A DNA stretch of 64,000 nucleotides from Gemmatimonadota bacterium (GTDB taxonomy: Bacteria > Gemmatimonadota > Gemmatimonadetes > Longimicrobiales > Gaopeijiaceae). Shown one piece after another: positions 33,231-44,402 of this stretch (position 1 is its first letter; every line of letters begins with the position of its first letter). A program made the position numbers and the translations under genes. Below the pieces are notes generated by a model. The model had not been told where the DNA came from and searched no databases. It saw only the letters and a program-made list of their open reading frames with translations. Location of the stretch: the NCBI GenBank assembly GCA_016873995.1, contig VGVR01000007.1:50250-114249 (forward strand). Direction: 5' to 3'.

Positions 33231-34826
33231 TCACCTGTCGTGCCCCTCCACCCGTTGCGCCTCCCGCTCGATCAGTACGCGCCGGAGGATCTTCCCCGAC
33301 GGCGACTTCGGGATGGCATCGATGAACTCTACGCGGCGGATCTTCTTGTGCGGGGAGACGCGCTCGGCGACGAACGCGAGCACGTCGTTGGGGCTGAGCG
33401 ATCCGTCGCTCACCACGTACGCCTTCGGCACCTCGCCGGCCTCCTCGTCGGGGCTCCGGATCACGGCTGCGTCTTTGATGTGCGGGTTGGTCAGCAGGAC
33501 GGCTTCGAGCTCGGCGGGGGCCACTTGGTATCCCTTGTACTTGATGAGCTCCTTCACTCGGTCGACGATGCGGCACAGTCCCCCCTCATCGACCGTGCCG
33601 ATGTCGCCGGTGTGCAGCCACCCATCGCGATCGATCGTTGCGGCGGTGGCCGCGGGCTGGCCGAGATACCCCATCATCACCTGCGGCCCCCGCACCCATA
33701 CCTCGCCCCGCTGGTTGGGCCCGAGAGGCTGCCCGGTCTCCACGTCCGCGATGAGGATCTCGGTGTTCGGCAGGCTCGGCCCGATCGAGTCGTGCGGGCA
33801 TTGGCCCTTCCGCTGACTGAGCCCCATGTGCGTCACGGGGCTCGTCTCCGTGAGCCCGTATCCCTGGGTGATGACGCATCCTAAGCGCCCTTCGACCGCG
33901 TTGGCCAGTTCCCGGCCCAGCGGCGCCGCTCCGGACATGATGCCGGCGAGGTGCGAGAGATCGTACTGGCCTACCACCGGGTGCTTGGCGAGTGCCACCA
34001 GCACCGGCGGCACCAGATACGCATACGTCACCCGATGGTCCTGCATCGCCTTCAGGAACGGTTCCAGCTCGAACCTGGGCACCACCACCAGGCTCGCGCC
34101 GCGCCAGAGAGCGTAGTTCAGCACCACGACCAGCCCATAGATGTGGAAGAAGGGGAGCACGGCCATCACCGTGTCTCGTTCGGTGAGCGGCCGGCAGAGT
34201 GGGTCACAGCCGGCGATCTGCACCATGTTGGCGACCAAATTGCGATGCGTCAGCATGACGCCCTTGGATATGCCGGTGGTGCCGCTGGAATAGGGGAGCG
34301 CCACGAGGTCCCTCGCGTGGTCGATGTGCGGGCCCCTCACGAGTTCCGGCGACTCGAGCAGGCGCGCGAACGGCGTCGTCCCGGGTGCCGCGTCGAATGT
34401 GAAGATCTCTTGGACGCCCCCCGCCCGTCGGGCGGCCTCCTGAGCCTTCTCCAGCAGCGGGCCGATCGTCACCAGGAAGCGCGCGCGCGAGTCTCGCAGC
34501 TGGCTGGCCAGCTCTTCCGTCGTATAGGTCGGGTTCACCGTGGTGACGATGCCGCCTGCATGGGTCGCCCCGTGGAACGCCACGGGATAGCCGAGCGTGT
34601 TCGGGCTGTAGATGGCGACTACGTCGCCCTTCGCGAACCCCCGTGCGGTCAGGCCGCCTGCGGCCCGCAGAACGCGGCTCTTCAGCTCACCGAATGTGAC
34701 CTTGGCACCCGTGGCGGCGTCGATGAGCGCGATCGCGTTCTCACGGCCCGCGATGTTGCCGAAGACGTGCTCGGTGACGGAGACGTTCGGGATGCCGACG
34801 TCGGGGTAGGGGCTGCGGTAGATCAT
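33231..34826 (-). CDS. AMP-forming acyl-CoA ligase (4-coumarate-CoA ligase-like)
   Basis: A 531-residue adenylate-forming enzyme. P-loop-like motif YSSGTTGISKGVMLTHRN, A5 motif QGYGLTETSP, A7/A8 region GWLHTGDIG and DRVKELIKYKGYQVAP, and the C-terminal catalytic Lys in PKSPSGKILRR. Pattern is closest to plant/bacterial 4CL and medium-chain acyl-CoA synthetases, so aromatic or fatty acids are likely substrates. ATG 34826 overlaps the stop of the FadB-like gene (ATGA), so both are translated from one message. Confidence 0.92.
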   Translation of the reverse strand: MIYRSPYPDVGIPNVSVTEHVFGNIAGRENAIALIDAATGAKVTFGELKSRVLRAAGGLTARGFAKGDVVAIYSPNTLGYPVAFHGATHAGGIVTTVNPTYTTEELASQLRDSRARFLVTIGPLLEKAQEAARRAGGVQEIFTFDAAPGTTPFARLLESPELVRGPHIDHARDLVALPYSSGTTGISKGVMLTHRNLVANMVQIAGCDPLCRPLTERDTVMAVLPFFHIYGLVVVLNYALWRGASLVVVPRFELEPFLKAMQDHRVTYAYLVPPVLVALAKHPVVGQYDLSHLAGIMSGAAPLGRELANAVEGRLGCVITQGYGLTETSPVTHMGLSQRKGQCPHDSIGPSLPNTEILIADVETGQPLGPNQRGEVWVRGPQVMMGYLGQPAATAATIDRDGWLHTGDIGTVDEGGLCRIVDRVKELIKYKGYQVAPAELEAVLLTNPHIKDAAVIRSPDEEAGEVPKAYVVSDGSLSPNDVLAFVAERVSPHKKIRRVEFIDAIPKSPSGKILRRVLIEREAQRVEGHDR

Positions 34827-36937
34827 GAGCGCCTCCAGTCCCCGAACGTGCCCCCCTCGTGTGCGAGCCGACCGAGGAGCGGCGCGGGCTCCAGCCAGTC
34901 GCTGTGGATCTCGAAGAAGCGGTGCATGACCTCGTGCACGTGGTCGAGTCCGAGCGAGTCGGCCCAGTACATGGGCCCGCCGCGGTAGCGCGGGAAGCCA
35001 TACCCGTGCAGCCACACCACGTCGAGGTCGCTCGAGCGCTCGGCGATGCCCTCGTCCAGGATCTTGGCGCCCTCGTTGATGAGGGGGTACAGGCAGCGCT
35101 GCAGGATCTCCTCGTCAGAGATCTCGCGCCGCTCGATCCAGAGCTCTTTGGAGGCCGTCACGATCAGCGCGGTCACGTCGGGATCGGGGATCGGCGTCCG
35201 GTTGCCTTTCTCGTAGAGGAACCATCCCTTCCCATTCTTCTGCCCGTACCTGCCCATCTCGTACAGCTTGTCCGCCAAGCTGGAGTGCCGGAGGTGCTTG
35301 GGACGCTCGTGCTCGCGGTGCTGGCGGATCTTGTAGCCGACGTCGATGCCCGCGAGGTCGCTGACCGCGAACGGCCCCATCGGGAATCCGAAGTCGTAGA
35401 GGACGCGGTCCACCTGCTCGGGGAGCGCACCCTCCTCGAGCAGGAACTGCGCCTGCCGCTGGTACGGATAGAGCATGCGGTTGCCGGCGAACGAGTCGCA
35501 CACCCCGACCACGACGCCGAACTTCCCGAGCCGCTTCGCGAGCGAGAGCGTGGTCGCGAGCACCTCGGGCGACGTTTTCGCGCCCCGTACGATCTCGAGC
35601 AGCTTCATCACGTTCGCGGGACTGAAGAAGTGCGTGCCCACCACTTGCTGGGGGCGCGACGTCACGGCGGCGATCTCGTCGATGTCGAGTGAAGACGTGT
35701 TCGTCGCCATGATCGCCTCGGGGCGACAGAGTTTGTCGAGGCGACCGAAGATGCCCTTCTTGAGGTCCATGTTCTCGAACACGGCTTCGATGACGATGTC
35801 TGCCGCTGCTGCGCGCTCGAACTCGAGCGTGGGCTCGATGAGCGCGAGGCGCGCTTCTGCGTCCGCAGCGGACAGGCTTCCCTTCGAGACCGTGGCCGCG
35901 TAGTTCTTGCGGATGATGTCCAAGCCGCGGTCGAGAGCGGCCCTGTCGCCCTCCGTGACGATGACCGGAATGCCGGCGTTGGCAAAAGACATGGCGATGC
36001 CCCCGCCCATGGTGCCGCACCCCAGCACCGCGCCGCGCGCGATGGGAAACTCCTTGGTGCTCTCATCTACGCCGCGCACGCGGCGCGCCTCGCGCTCGGC
36101 GAAGAACGCGTGCCTCTGGGCCCTCGACTGGGACGACGTCCTCAGGTGCTGGAAGGTCTCCCGCTCGAATGCGAGACCCTGAGCGAAGGGCTTCGTGACG
36201 GCGGCCTCCACGCAGTCGATGCACGCCTGCGGTGCCTCGAAGCCTCGGGCCCGCTTCGCGGCTTGTTTGCGCGCCTCATCGAAGATGCCCGCGTTCGACT
36301 GGGCGTCGGCGATGCGCCCCGCGCGGTCGCGCGTCTTGGTGAGCTGCTTGGACGCCGCGAGCTGACTGGCGTGCGCCACGGCTGCTTTCACGAGGTCGCC
36401 GCCTTTCGGCACGAGCACGTCCACCATGCCCAGCTCGTGAGCCTTCTCCGCGCTCATGAGCTTGCCGCTGACGATCGCGTCCAGCGCGGCTTGCACGCCG
36501 ATGAGACGGGGGAGCCGCTGCGTCCCACCCGCGCCGGGCACGAGGCCGAGCGTGACCTCCGGCAGGCCGACCTGAGTACCGGCCATGGCCACGCGTGCGT
36601 GACACCCGAGCGGCAGCTCGCAGCCGCCGCCGACTGCAGTGCCGTGCAGGGCGGCGACGACCGGCTTCGGGCTGTCCTCCACGAGCGCGATCAGCTCGGG
36701 GAGGTTTGGCGACTGGTTGGAGAGACCCGAATCGAACTCTTTGATGTCGGCGCCGCCGCTGAAGAGCTTACCTGCGCCCGTGATCACCAGCGCCTTCACT
36801 CGGGCGTCGGCGTGGGCGCTCGACAGTGCGTCGCGAACGGCCGTGCGGACCGCGAGGGAGAGCGCGTTCACGGGAGGATTGTCGAGCGTGATGACGCCGA
36901 CGGAGTCGATGCGTTCGAACCGGGCGGTGTTGGCCAT
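34823..36937 (-). CDS. bifunctional enoyl-CoA hydratase/3-hydroxyacyl-CoA dehydrogenase (FadB/FadJ-like)
   Basis: A 704-residue two-domain enzyme. Residues 1-190 are a crotonase fold with [31 protein letters not shown] and the catalytic Glu in [20 protein letters not shown]. Residues about 300-480 are the NAD-binding dehydrogenase ([52 protein letters not shown]) and the rest two C-terminal helical domains. It performs hydration and oxidation in beta-oxidation. ATG 36937 begins the crotonase domain. First gene of the ligase-thiolase cluster. Confidence 0.93.
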   Translation of the reverse strand: MANTARFERIDSVGVITLDNPPVNALSLAVRTAVRDALSSAHADARVKALVITGAGKLFSGGADIKEFDSGLSNQSPNLPELIALVEDSPKPVVAALHGTAVGGGCELPLGCHARVAMAGTQVGLPEVTLGLVPGAGGTQRLPRLIGVQAALDAIVSGKLMSAEKAHELGMVDVLVPKGGDLVKAAVAHASQLAASKQLTKTRDRAGRIADAQSNAGIFDEARKQAAKRARGFEAPQACIDCVEAAVTKPFAQGLAFERETFQHLRTSSQSRAQRHAFFAEREARRVRGVDESTKEFPIARGAVLGCGTMGGGIAMSFANAGIPVIVTEGDRAALDRGLDIIRKNYAATVSKGSLSAADAEARLALIEPTLEFERAAAADIVIEAVFENMDLKKGIFGRLDKLCRPEAIMATNTSSLDIDEIAAVTSRPQQVVGTHFFSPANVMKLLEIVRGAKTSPEVLATTLSLAKRLGKFGVVVGVCDSFAGNRMLYPYQRQAQFLLEEGALPEQVDRVLYDFGFPMGPFAVSDLAGIDVGYKIRQHREHERPKHLRHSSLADKLYEMGRYGQKNGKGWFLYEKGNRTPIPDPDVTALIVTASKELWIERREISDEEILQRCLYPLINEGAKILDEGIAERSSDLDVVWLHGYGFPRYRGGPMYWADSLGLDHVHEVMHRFFEIHSDWLEPAPLLGRLAHEGGTFGDWRRS

Positions 36938-37050
36938 GCGGGGCTCGGTTGGGGAGCGTGGATCTCTCGCGGCAATTGGGATAGCATGGTGCTCGGCTCG
37001 GGGCAACCGAGCGCGCACCCACGGGGCTCACCCAACTGGGCCTGAACGGG

Positions 37051-38100
37051 ATGAGACGAACCTCGATGCCGCTTCGACGCGCATGCCCGCGCGTTCTCGC
37101 CCTTGCCGCGGCCGCCTGGGCCACCGCGTGCGCCGGCGGCAGCGGAGGGCACCAATCGGTGTCGGCGGTGGTTCAGCCCGACCCAGCTCCCGCGGGTCCT
37201 GTCTGCCGAGACGGCGCGGAGTCGACGACCGTCACCATTCCCGACACCGCCCTCGTGCGCGCCATCCGAGTGGCCCTGAGCGCCCGACCCGACGAAGCGC
37301 TCACGTGCGCTCGCCTGGCCCAGCTGACACGGCTGCACGCGCCCGACGCCGCCATCTCCGATCTCTCGGGCATCGAGAACCTCGTGCACCTCGGCGAGCT
37401 GCACATCTACGGATACAACACGATCCGCGACGTGACGCCGCTCGGCCATTTGACCGAGCTGACCGACCTGAGCCTCGCGCGCAACCGGATCGAGGACATC
37501 GGCCCGCTGGCGGCAGTGCGCACGCTCACGTCGCTCGACCTCTACGGCAACCCGATCCGCGACGTGTCGCCGCTGGCTGGGCTCGCTGGCCTGATCCGTC
37601 TGCGGCTGGGGTCCGGCGAGCGCCTGCAGAGCCTCGAAGCGCTGGCGGGACTCACGCGACTCTCGCGCCTCGAGCTGCTCGACAACTCCGTCGCGGACGT
37701 GCGGGCGCTGGCGGCGCTTCCTCAGCTGACTCGCCTCTCGCTCGCACGGAACCCGCACTCGAGCGACGTCACACCGCTGGGGGGCATCCAGAGCCTCGAG
37801 ATCCTCGAGCTCGAGGGCACCGCGGTCTCGGACATTGGGCCGCTCGGGGCACTCTCGCGGCTCACCACGCTCGGGCTGGCTGCTACGCGCGTGCACGACC
37901 TCGGCCCGCTCATCGGGCTCCTCGGGCTCACCCGCCTCGATCTACGCGGCGACATGCTCGTCAGCGACGTGCAGCCACTCCTCTTCCACCCCTCGTTCGG
38001 GGCGGGGGACGCGGTGCGCCTCGAAGGATCGGCCGTCTCGTGCGCGGACGCTGCCGCCCTCGAGGCGAAAGGCGTGACCGTCTTCTCGACCTGCCGTTAG
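37051..38100 (+). CDS. leucine-rich-repeat lipoprotein
   Basis: A 349-residue exported protein: signal with lipobox ATAC (then AGGSGG), a short N-terminal domain (FPDTALVRAIRVAL type: IPDTALVRAIRVALSA), and about nine 21-23-residue internalin-like repeats (LTELTDLSLARNRIEDIGPL, LTSLDLYGNPIRDVSPLAGL ...). A Cys-containing cap follows (VSCADAAALEAKGV ... TCR). Such LRR lipoproteins probably bind proteins at the cell surface; the ligand is unknown. The upstream gap (36938-37050) is shared with the divergent FadB-like gene. Its stop overlaps that of a possible small gene on the other strand. Confidence 0.87.
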   Translation: MRRTSMPLRRACPRVLALAAAAWATACAGGSGGHQSVSAVVQPDPAPAGPVCRDGAESTTVTIPDTALVRAIRVALSARPDEALTCARLAQLTRLHAPDAAISDLSGIENLVHLGELHIYGYNTIRDVTPLGHLTELTDLSLARNRIEDIGPLAAVRTLTSLDLYGNPIRDVSPLAGLAGLIRLRLGSGERLQSLEALAGLTRLSRLELLDNSVADVRALAALPQLTRLSLARNPHSSDVTPLGGIQSLEILELEGTAVSDIGPLGALSRLTTLGLAATRVHDLGPLIGLLGLTRLDLRGDMLVSDVQPLLFHPSFGAGDAVRLEGSAVSCADAAALEAKGVTVFSTCR

Positions 38101-38327
38101 ACGCGAATCGCCCCGCCCGGTAGCCGGCCGGACGGGGCGATGTCGACGCGGGACTCGGCGCCCCCCGAGTTGGCCGGGAACGCGTCGGCCACCGCGGAGG
38201 CGAGCAGCTGGATGATCTGCGCGCGGGGCACCAGGTGGCTCGGGGCCCCCAACGTGCCGTTCCGGATCGCCGTCAGCGCGGGTCATCGCGGCCACGAGCG
38301 CCACCGCGGTTGCACCACGAGTCAGCA
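38097..38327 (-). CDS. possible small exported protein, needs one frameshift
   Basis: On the minus strand, 38282-38142 reads as a frame whose codons nearly all end in G or C (TAIRNGTLGAPSHLVP ... QLLASAVADAFPAN), ending at TAA 38099-38097. Its frame has no good start. The adjacent frame gives a GTG at 38327 preceded by AGAGGTGGGCAG and a signal-like stretch (VLTRGATAVALVAAMT). Removing one base in the GGG at 38280-38282 joins the two into about 76 residues. Codon bias argues for real coding, but homology is unknown and the C-terminal codons coincide with a strong hairpin, so this is tentative. Confidence 0.3.
38107..38141. terminator. 14-bp hairpin after the LRR gene
   Basis: ATCGCCCCGCCCGG (38107-38120) pairs with CCGGACGGGGCGAT (38128-38141) with a single mismatch and a 7-base loop. 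It starts six bases after the LRR stop codon. There is no T run. It is probably the terminator of the LRR gene, even though it also falls within the possible minus-strand frame. Confidence 0.65.
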
Positions 38328-38592
38328 CCTGCCCACCTCTTTTTGGGGTGGCGGTCGCCGTTGGTCCGCGGCGGTCCGTCGAGGTGCAGACACTTCTGCA
38401 GGCACCGACGCGGGCGCCCGCCCCGGCGGCGGACCAAGCGTCCACGACCCGCGCCCCTTGCCGCGGACGCCCGCGAGCTGTCCTATCCCACGCGCCGAGA
38501 CACGGCCGGCGTGCACGACCGGCCTGTCGGCGGTGGCCGACTGCACCGCGGGTCTACGCTGCCCCATCGCCCCTGCACGGAGGGAAGAACGG
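38328..38592. other. non-coding stretch upstream of the lactate permease
   Basis: With the preceding 38101-38327 this is the long gap between the LRR gene and the lactate permease. It shows two small perfect hairpins: TGCAGA/TCTGCA (38385-38400) and GGCCGG/CCGGCC (38514-38534). The open plus-strand frame through it has no homology. It should contain the promoter of the lactate permease operon, but I cannot identify boxes. Confidence 0.5.
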
Positions 38593-40391
<1,799 letters not shown>

Positions 40392-40395
<4 letters not shown>

Positions 40396-40667
40396 CCGAC
40401 GACCGCCACGCTCAACTGCGCGCGCTCGCCGCGAGGCAATGGCGTATCGCGCTCACGCTCACCGGCGCGATGATCGCCGTCTACTTCGGGTTCATCCTGC
40501 TCATCGCCTATGCCAAGCCGCTGATGGGGCGATTGATCGTGCCCGGGCTCTCCGTCGGGATCCTCCTGGGCGCCGGTGTCATCGTTGCGTCGTGGCTCCT
40601 CACCCTCGGGTACGTGTGGTGGGCGAACACGCGCTACGACGACGAGTTGGCGAGGCTGCGCGAATGA
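40392..40667 (+). CDS. DUF485 membrane protein
   Basis: A 91-residue protein with two membrane helices (about 20-42 and 56-78) and charged ends (RHAQLRALAARQWRIALTLT; ANTRYDDELARLRE). DUF485 proteins (YjcH-like) are encoded just before acetate permease ActP, as here, and probably support it. Both ends overlap neighbours by four bases, tying it to the lactate permease and to ActP in one translationally coupled operon. Confidence 0.9.
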
Positions 40668-42205
40668 CGGAAACCTCCCTCGGCGCACCCAGCGCCGTCG
40701 CGATGACGTTCTTCTTCCTCTTCATCGCGGTGACGCTCGGCATCACGTGGTGGGCCGCGCGACAGACCAAGACCACCGAGCAGTTCTATGCGGCCGGGCG
40801 GAGCATCGGCCCCGTGCAGAACGGGGTCGCGCTCGCCGGCGACTACATGTCCGCGGCGTCGTTCCTCGGAATCTCGGGACTGGTGTCTACGACAGGTTTC
40901 GACGGGCTCATCTACTCCACGGGATGGCTCGTGGGGTGGCCCGTGGTGCTCTTCCTGATCGCCGAGCCGCTTCGCAACCTGGGCAAGTACACGTTCGCCG
41001 ACGTGGTCGCCTTCCGACTGCGGCAGACGCCGGTGCGCATCGCGGCCGCGGTCGGCACGCTGGCGACCGTTGCGTTCTACCTCATCGCGCAGATGGTCGG
41101 AGCCGGCGGCCTGATTCGCTTGATGTTCGGCATCCCGTACGTGTGGGCGATCGTCATCGTGGGCGTGGTCATGATCGCGTACGTGCTCTTCGGCGGCATG
41201 ATCGCCACCACCTGGGTGCAGATCGTGAAAGCGGTGCTCCTGCTCGGCGGGGCGACGCTCCTGGCGCTGCTCGTACTATCGCGCTTCGGTATGAGTCCGA
41301 CCGGGCTCTTCGCGGAGGCCGCGAGTCAGCAGGGCGACGCCGTGCTCGCGCCCGGGCGGCTCGTGTCGAATCCCCTGGACGCGATTTCGCTCGGCATGGC
41401 GTTGATGTTCGGCACGGGCGGGCTCCCGCACATCCTGATGCGCTTCTACACCGTGCCCGACGCGAAGGGCGCGCGCACGTCCGTGTTCGTCGCCACCGGG
41501 CTGATCGGGTACTTCTACCTGATGACGTTCGTGCTCGGCTTCGGCGCCATGGTGCTGGTGGGTCCGGAGGCGATCCGCAGCGTGGACGCAGGCGGCAACA
41601 TGGCCGCGCCGCTCCTCGCCGAGGTGCTCGGCGGTACGCCGCTGCTCGGCTTCATCGCGGCGGTCGCGTTCGCTACCATCCTCGCGGTGGTCGCCGGGCT
41701 CGCGCTGTCGGGCGCGGCGGCGCTCTCGCACGACCTCTGGGTGAGCGTGGTGCGGCACGGCCACTCCGATCCCGCGGAGCAGCTCAAGGTGGCACGGGTC
41801 GCGACGATCTTCCTCGGGGTGCTCGCGGTGACGCTCGGCATCACGTTCGAGGGCCAGAACGTGGCCTACATGGTGTCGCTGGCGTTCGCCATCGCGGCGA
41901 GCGCGAACTTCCCCGCACTCATCCTTTCGATCTATTGGCGGAGGTTCACGACCGTGGGTGCGGTGGCTAGCATGGTCACGGGGACGGTCGCGACGTTGGT
42001 GCTGATCTACCTCTCGCCGACGATTCAAGTGGACGTGCTCGGGCACGACAGCGCGTGGTTCCCGCTCCGCAACCCGGCCATGATCACGATCCCGCTCGCG
42101 TTCGTGGTGGGCGTCGCGGTGTCGCTGTTCGCTGCCGAGTCCGCCGCGGCCGACGGCTTCACGGAGATGGAGCGCCGCACGCACCTCGGCGCGGTCGCCG
42201 ACTGA
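40664..42205 (+). CDS. actP: sodium:solute symporter, ActP-like acetate/monocarboxylate permease
   Basis: A 513-residue SSS-family symporter with about 13 helices. Family features: TEQFYAAGRSIGPVQNGVALAGDYMSAASF in two parts (FYAAGRSIGPVQNG, AGDYMSAASFLGISG), YTFADVVAFRL, FGTGGLPHILMRFYTV and SGAAALSHDLW. The GDYMSAASFLG motif and the DUF485 partner identify the acetate-permease branch. It couples uptake of acetate or similar short carboxylates to sodium or proton entry. It is the last gene of the lactate permease-DUF485-ActP operon. Confidence 0.9.
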   Translation: MTETSLGAPSAVAMTFFFLFIAVTLGITWWAARQTKTTEQFYAAGRSIGPVQNGVALAGDYMSAASFLGISGLVSTTGFDGLIYSTGWLVGWPVVLFLIAEPLRNLGKYTFADVVAFRLRQTPVRIAAAVGTLATVAFYLIAQMVGAGGLIRLMFGIPYVWAIVIVGVVMIAYVLFGGMIATTWVQIVKAVLLLGGATLLALLVLSRFGMSPTGLFAEAASQQGDAVLAPGRLVSNPLDAISLGMALMFGTGGLPHILMRFYTVPDAKGARTSVFVATGLIGYFYLMTFVLGFGAMVLVGPEAIRSVDAGGNMAAPLLAEVLGGTPLLGFIAAVAFATILAVVAGLALSGAAALSHDLWVSVVRHGHSDPAEQLKVARVATIFLGVLAVTLGITFEGQNVAYMVSLAFAIAASANFPALILSIYWRRFTTVGAVASMVTGTVATLVLIYLSPTIQVDVLGHDSAWFPLRNPAMITIPLAFVVGVAVSLFAAESAAADGFTEMERRTHLGAVAD

Positions 42206-42244
42206 GTTCACCTCGGGCCTGACTGGCGCGAGGTTGAGCGCGCA

Positions 42245-44149
42245 ATGAACGGTGCCGCGGTGGTCCCCGAGGAGTCTCGTGCGAACGATCGGCGCCTGGC
42301 GCTGACGTCGCTCGCCGCGCTGGGCGTCGTCTATGGCGATATCGGGACGAGCCCGATCTACGCGATCCGCGAGTCCCTTCACCCGAGCCACCAGGTCGCG
42401 GCGACCACGGCGAACGTGCTCGGCATCCTCTCGCTGATCTTCTGGGCTCTCGTCCTCATCATCACGGCGAAATACCAGACCTTCGTGCTGCGGGCCGACA
42501 ACCGCGGCGAAGGCGGCACCCTCGCGCTCACCTCGTTGGCGACGTCGAGCGAGAAGGCGAACCGACGCGGCAGACCGCTGCTGGTCCTGCTGGGGCTTTT
42601 CGGCGCGTCGCTCCTCTACGGGGATTCGATGCTGACCCCGGCGATCTCCGTGCTCTCGGCGGTGGAGGGCCTCTCGGTGGTCACCCCTGCCTTCGACCCG
42701 TTCGTCGTCCCGATCGCGATCGCGATCCTGCTCTTGATCTTCCTGGTGCAGCGACGTGGCACGGCCCAAGTCGGCGCCCTTTTCGGGCCGGTGATGCTGG
42801 TCTGGTTCACGACGCTCGCCGCGCTCGGCCTCGTTCACGTGATCGAGCAGCCCGGTGTGCTCGCGGCGGTCGATCCTCGCCACGCGGTGCGCTTCTTCGC
42901 CGAGAATGGCTGGCGGAGCGTCGTCGTGCTCGGGTCGATCTTCCTCGTGGTGACCGGGGGCGAGTCGCTCTACGCCGACATGGGGCACTTCGGCACCCGC
43001 CCCATCCGTTCCACGTGGTACGCGCTCGTGATGCCAGCGCTCCTGCTGAGCTATTTCGGGCAGGGCGCGCTGATCCTGAGCGATCCCAGTGCCGCGGCGA
43101 ACCCGTTCTTCCTGCTGGCGCCAGGATGGGCTCTCGTGCCGTTCGTGCTGCTCACGGCGGCCGCGGCCATCATCGCCTCACAGGCCGTGATCTCCGGCGC
43201 GTTCTCGCTGACGATGCAGGCAGTTCAGCTCGGGTACCTGCCCCGCGTCGCCATCGAGCACACGTCGGAGCACGAGCGTGGTCAGATCTACGTACCCAGC
43301 ATCAACTGGATCCTGATGATCGCGTGCATCGGTCTCGTGGTCGGCTTCCGCACCTCGAGCGGCCTAGCCGCCGCATACGGCGTAGCCGTGTCGAGCACGA
43401 TGGTCGTCACCACGATCCTCCTGTTCGTGGTCGCGCGGGAGCGCTGGGGATGGGGTTTGGGCGCTGCGCTCTCGCTCTGTGGCGCATTGCTCGTCATCGA
43501 CCTGGCGTTCTGGGGCTCGAACATGCTGCGGGTGCCGCGCGGCGGCTGGTTTCCCCTCGTGATCGCGGCGCTTATCCTCGCCATGATGACCACGTGGAAG
43601 CGCGGCCGGGAGCTCCTGCTCCGACGCATGGCTTCCAGCACGCTGCCGATCGAGTTCTTCCTCGCGGACATCAAGCTGAACCCTCCGCGCCGAGTCCCGG
43701 GCACCGCCATCTTCATGTATCGCGGGGCGGGCGGAACGCCGCCGGCCCTGCTGCACACGCTCCAGCACTTCGACTCGCTCCGCTCCACCGTGATCTTGGT
43801 GAGCGTGGAGACCGCGGAGGTTCCGCGGGTGCCCGAGGCTCAGCGCGCCACCAGCGAAGCGCTCGGTCAGGGCTTCCACCGTGTGGCGCTGCGCTATGGG
43901 TTCCTGGAGGACCCGTTCGTGGCTCGCGACCTGGAATCGGTGCGCATCGACGGGAAGGCCATCGATCCGAAGGACGTGACGTTCGTCGTCGGCCGGGAGT
44001 CGGTGATCGCGAGCGAGCGGAAAGTCGGTATGAGCGTGTGGCGCGAGCGGCTCTTCGGAGCCATGGCGCGCAATGCGCGCACGGCGACGTCGTTCTTCCA
44101 TCTGCCGCCGGACCGCGTGGTGGAGGTGGGTGTCCAAGTCGAAATCTAG
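42245..44149 (+). CDS. kup: Kup-type potassium uptake transporter
   Basis: A 634-residue KUP/HAK/KT protein. N-terminal signature LGVVYGDIGTSPIYAIRES, then NRGEGGTLALTSL, GASLLYGDSMLTPAISVLSA, TGGESLYADMGHFG, SQAVISGAFSLTMQAVQLGY and VGFRTSSGLAAAYGVAVS. About 12 helices are followed by a cytoplasmic domain (VPGTAIFMYRGAGGTPPALL ... FVVGRESVIAS). It imports potassium with protons. It starts 39 bases after actP, so readthrough is possible. Two very stable hairpins lie directly behind its stop. Confidence 0.95.
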   Translation: MNGAAVVPEESRANDRRLALTSLAALGVVYGDIGTSPIYAIRESLHPSHQVAATTANVLGILSLIFWALVLIITAKYQTFVLRADNRGEGGTLALTSLATSSEKANRRGRPLLVLLGLFGASLLYGDSMLTPAISVLSAVEGLSVVTPAFDPFVVPIAIAILLLIFLVQRRGTAQVGALFGPVMLVWFTTLAALGLVHVIEQPGVLAAVDPRHAVRFFAENGWRSVVVLGSIFLVVTGGESLYADMGHFGTRPIRSTWYALVMPALLLSYFGQGALILSDPSAAANPFFLLAPGWALVPFVLLTAAAAIIASQAVISGAFSLTMQAVQLGYLPRVAIEHTSEHERGQIYVPSINWILMIACIGLVVGFRTSSGLAAAYGVAVSSTMVVTTILLFVVARERWGWGLGAALSLCGALLVIDLAFWGSNMLRVPRGGWFPLVIAALILAMMTTWKRGRELLLRRMASSTLPIEFFLADIKLNPPRRVPGTAIFMYRGAGGTPPALLHTLQHFDSLRSTVILVSVETAEVPRVPEAQRATSEALGQGFHRVALRYGFLEDPFVARDLESVRIDGKAIDPKDVTFVVGRESVIASERKVGMSVWRERLFGAMARNARTATSFFHLPPDRVVEVGVQVEI

Positions 44150-44150
44150 G

Positions 44151-44216
44151 GGGTTAGCGACACCGCCGGTTTGCAGGTGGGTTGGCGTGGGCTAGGTGCG
44201 GCGGCGTCGCTAACCC
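44151..44216. repeat. long inverted repeat (hairpin 1) after kup
   Basis: GGGTTAGCGACACCGCCG (44151-44168) pairs with its partner at 44199-44216 with only one mismatch out of 18; the loop is 30 bases. It starts two bases after the kup stop codon. Together with hairpin 2 it forms a tandem pair built the same way (GG-rich stem, CGACACCG motif with the mismatch at the same A, loop of about 30). It may terminate kup transcription, but is far longer than an ordinary terminator and has no T run. Confidence 0.85.
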
Positions 44217-44221
44217 TCGCC

Positions 44222-44288
44222 GGCGGGTTTCCGACACCGGCTTCGCGAGGCTGGTCTGCGAGTCGGCCTCCGGCGTCGGAAACCCGCC
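44222..44288. repeat. long inverted repeat (hairpin 2) after kup
   Basis: GGCGGGTTTCCGACACCGG (44222-44240) pairs with CCGGCGTCGGAAACCCGCC (44270-44288), 18 of 19 positions, with a 29-base loop. It begins six bases after hairpin 1. The mismatch again falls on the A of CGACACCG. No protein gene occupies 44150-44402; short open frames that cross these arms merely read the repeat. Confidence 0.85.
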
Positions 44289-44402
44289 TCGTGGGGCTAC
44301 ATGCTGCGCACGTCGCCCACGGAAGGGGGGCCTGCGACCTGTGCTTGGAGCGTCGGGGTCCCGGGGCTAGCGGGTCCTCGGCCATGCTCCGAGCTTTCGG
44401 GC

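Noticed and set aside
38140..38592. N-terminal extension of the lactate permease by about 150 residues
   Set aside because: The frame is open but the extension has no membrane helix or homology, and a good ribosome-binding site precedes ATG 38593, where the family begins.
41276..42988. Long minus-strand frame across actP and kup
   Set aside because: Antisense shadow of two confident transporters; rich in charged residues with no recognisable fold.
44146..44385. Short frames reading through the twin hairpins after kup
   Set aside because: Their repeated phrases (such as VSDAGGRL and ARVSDAAA) come only from the inverted repeats; no start signal or homology.
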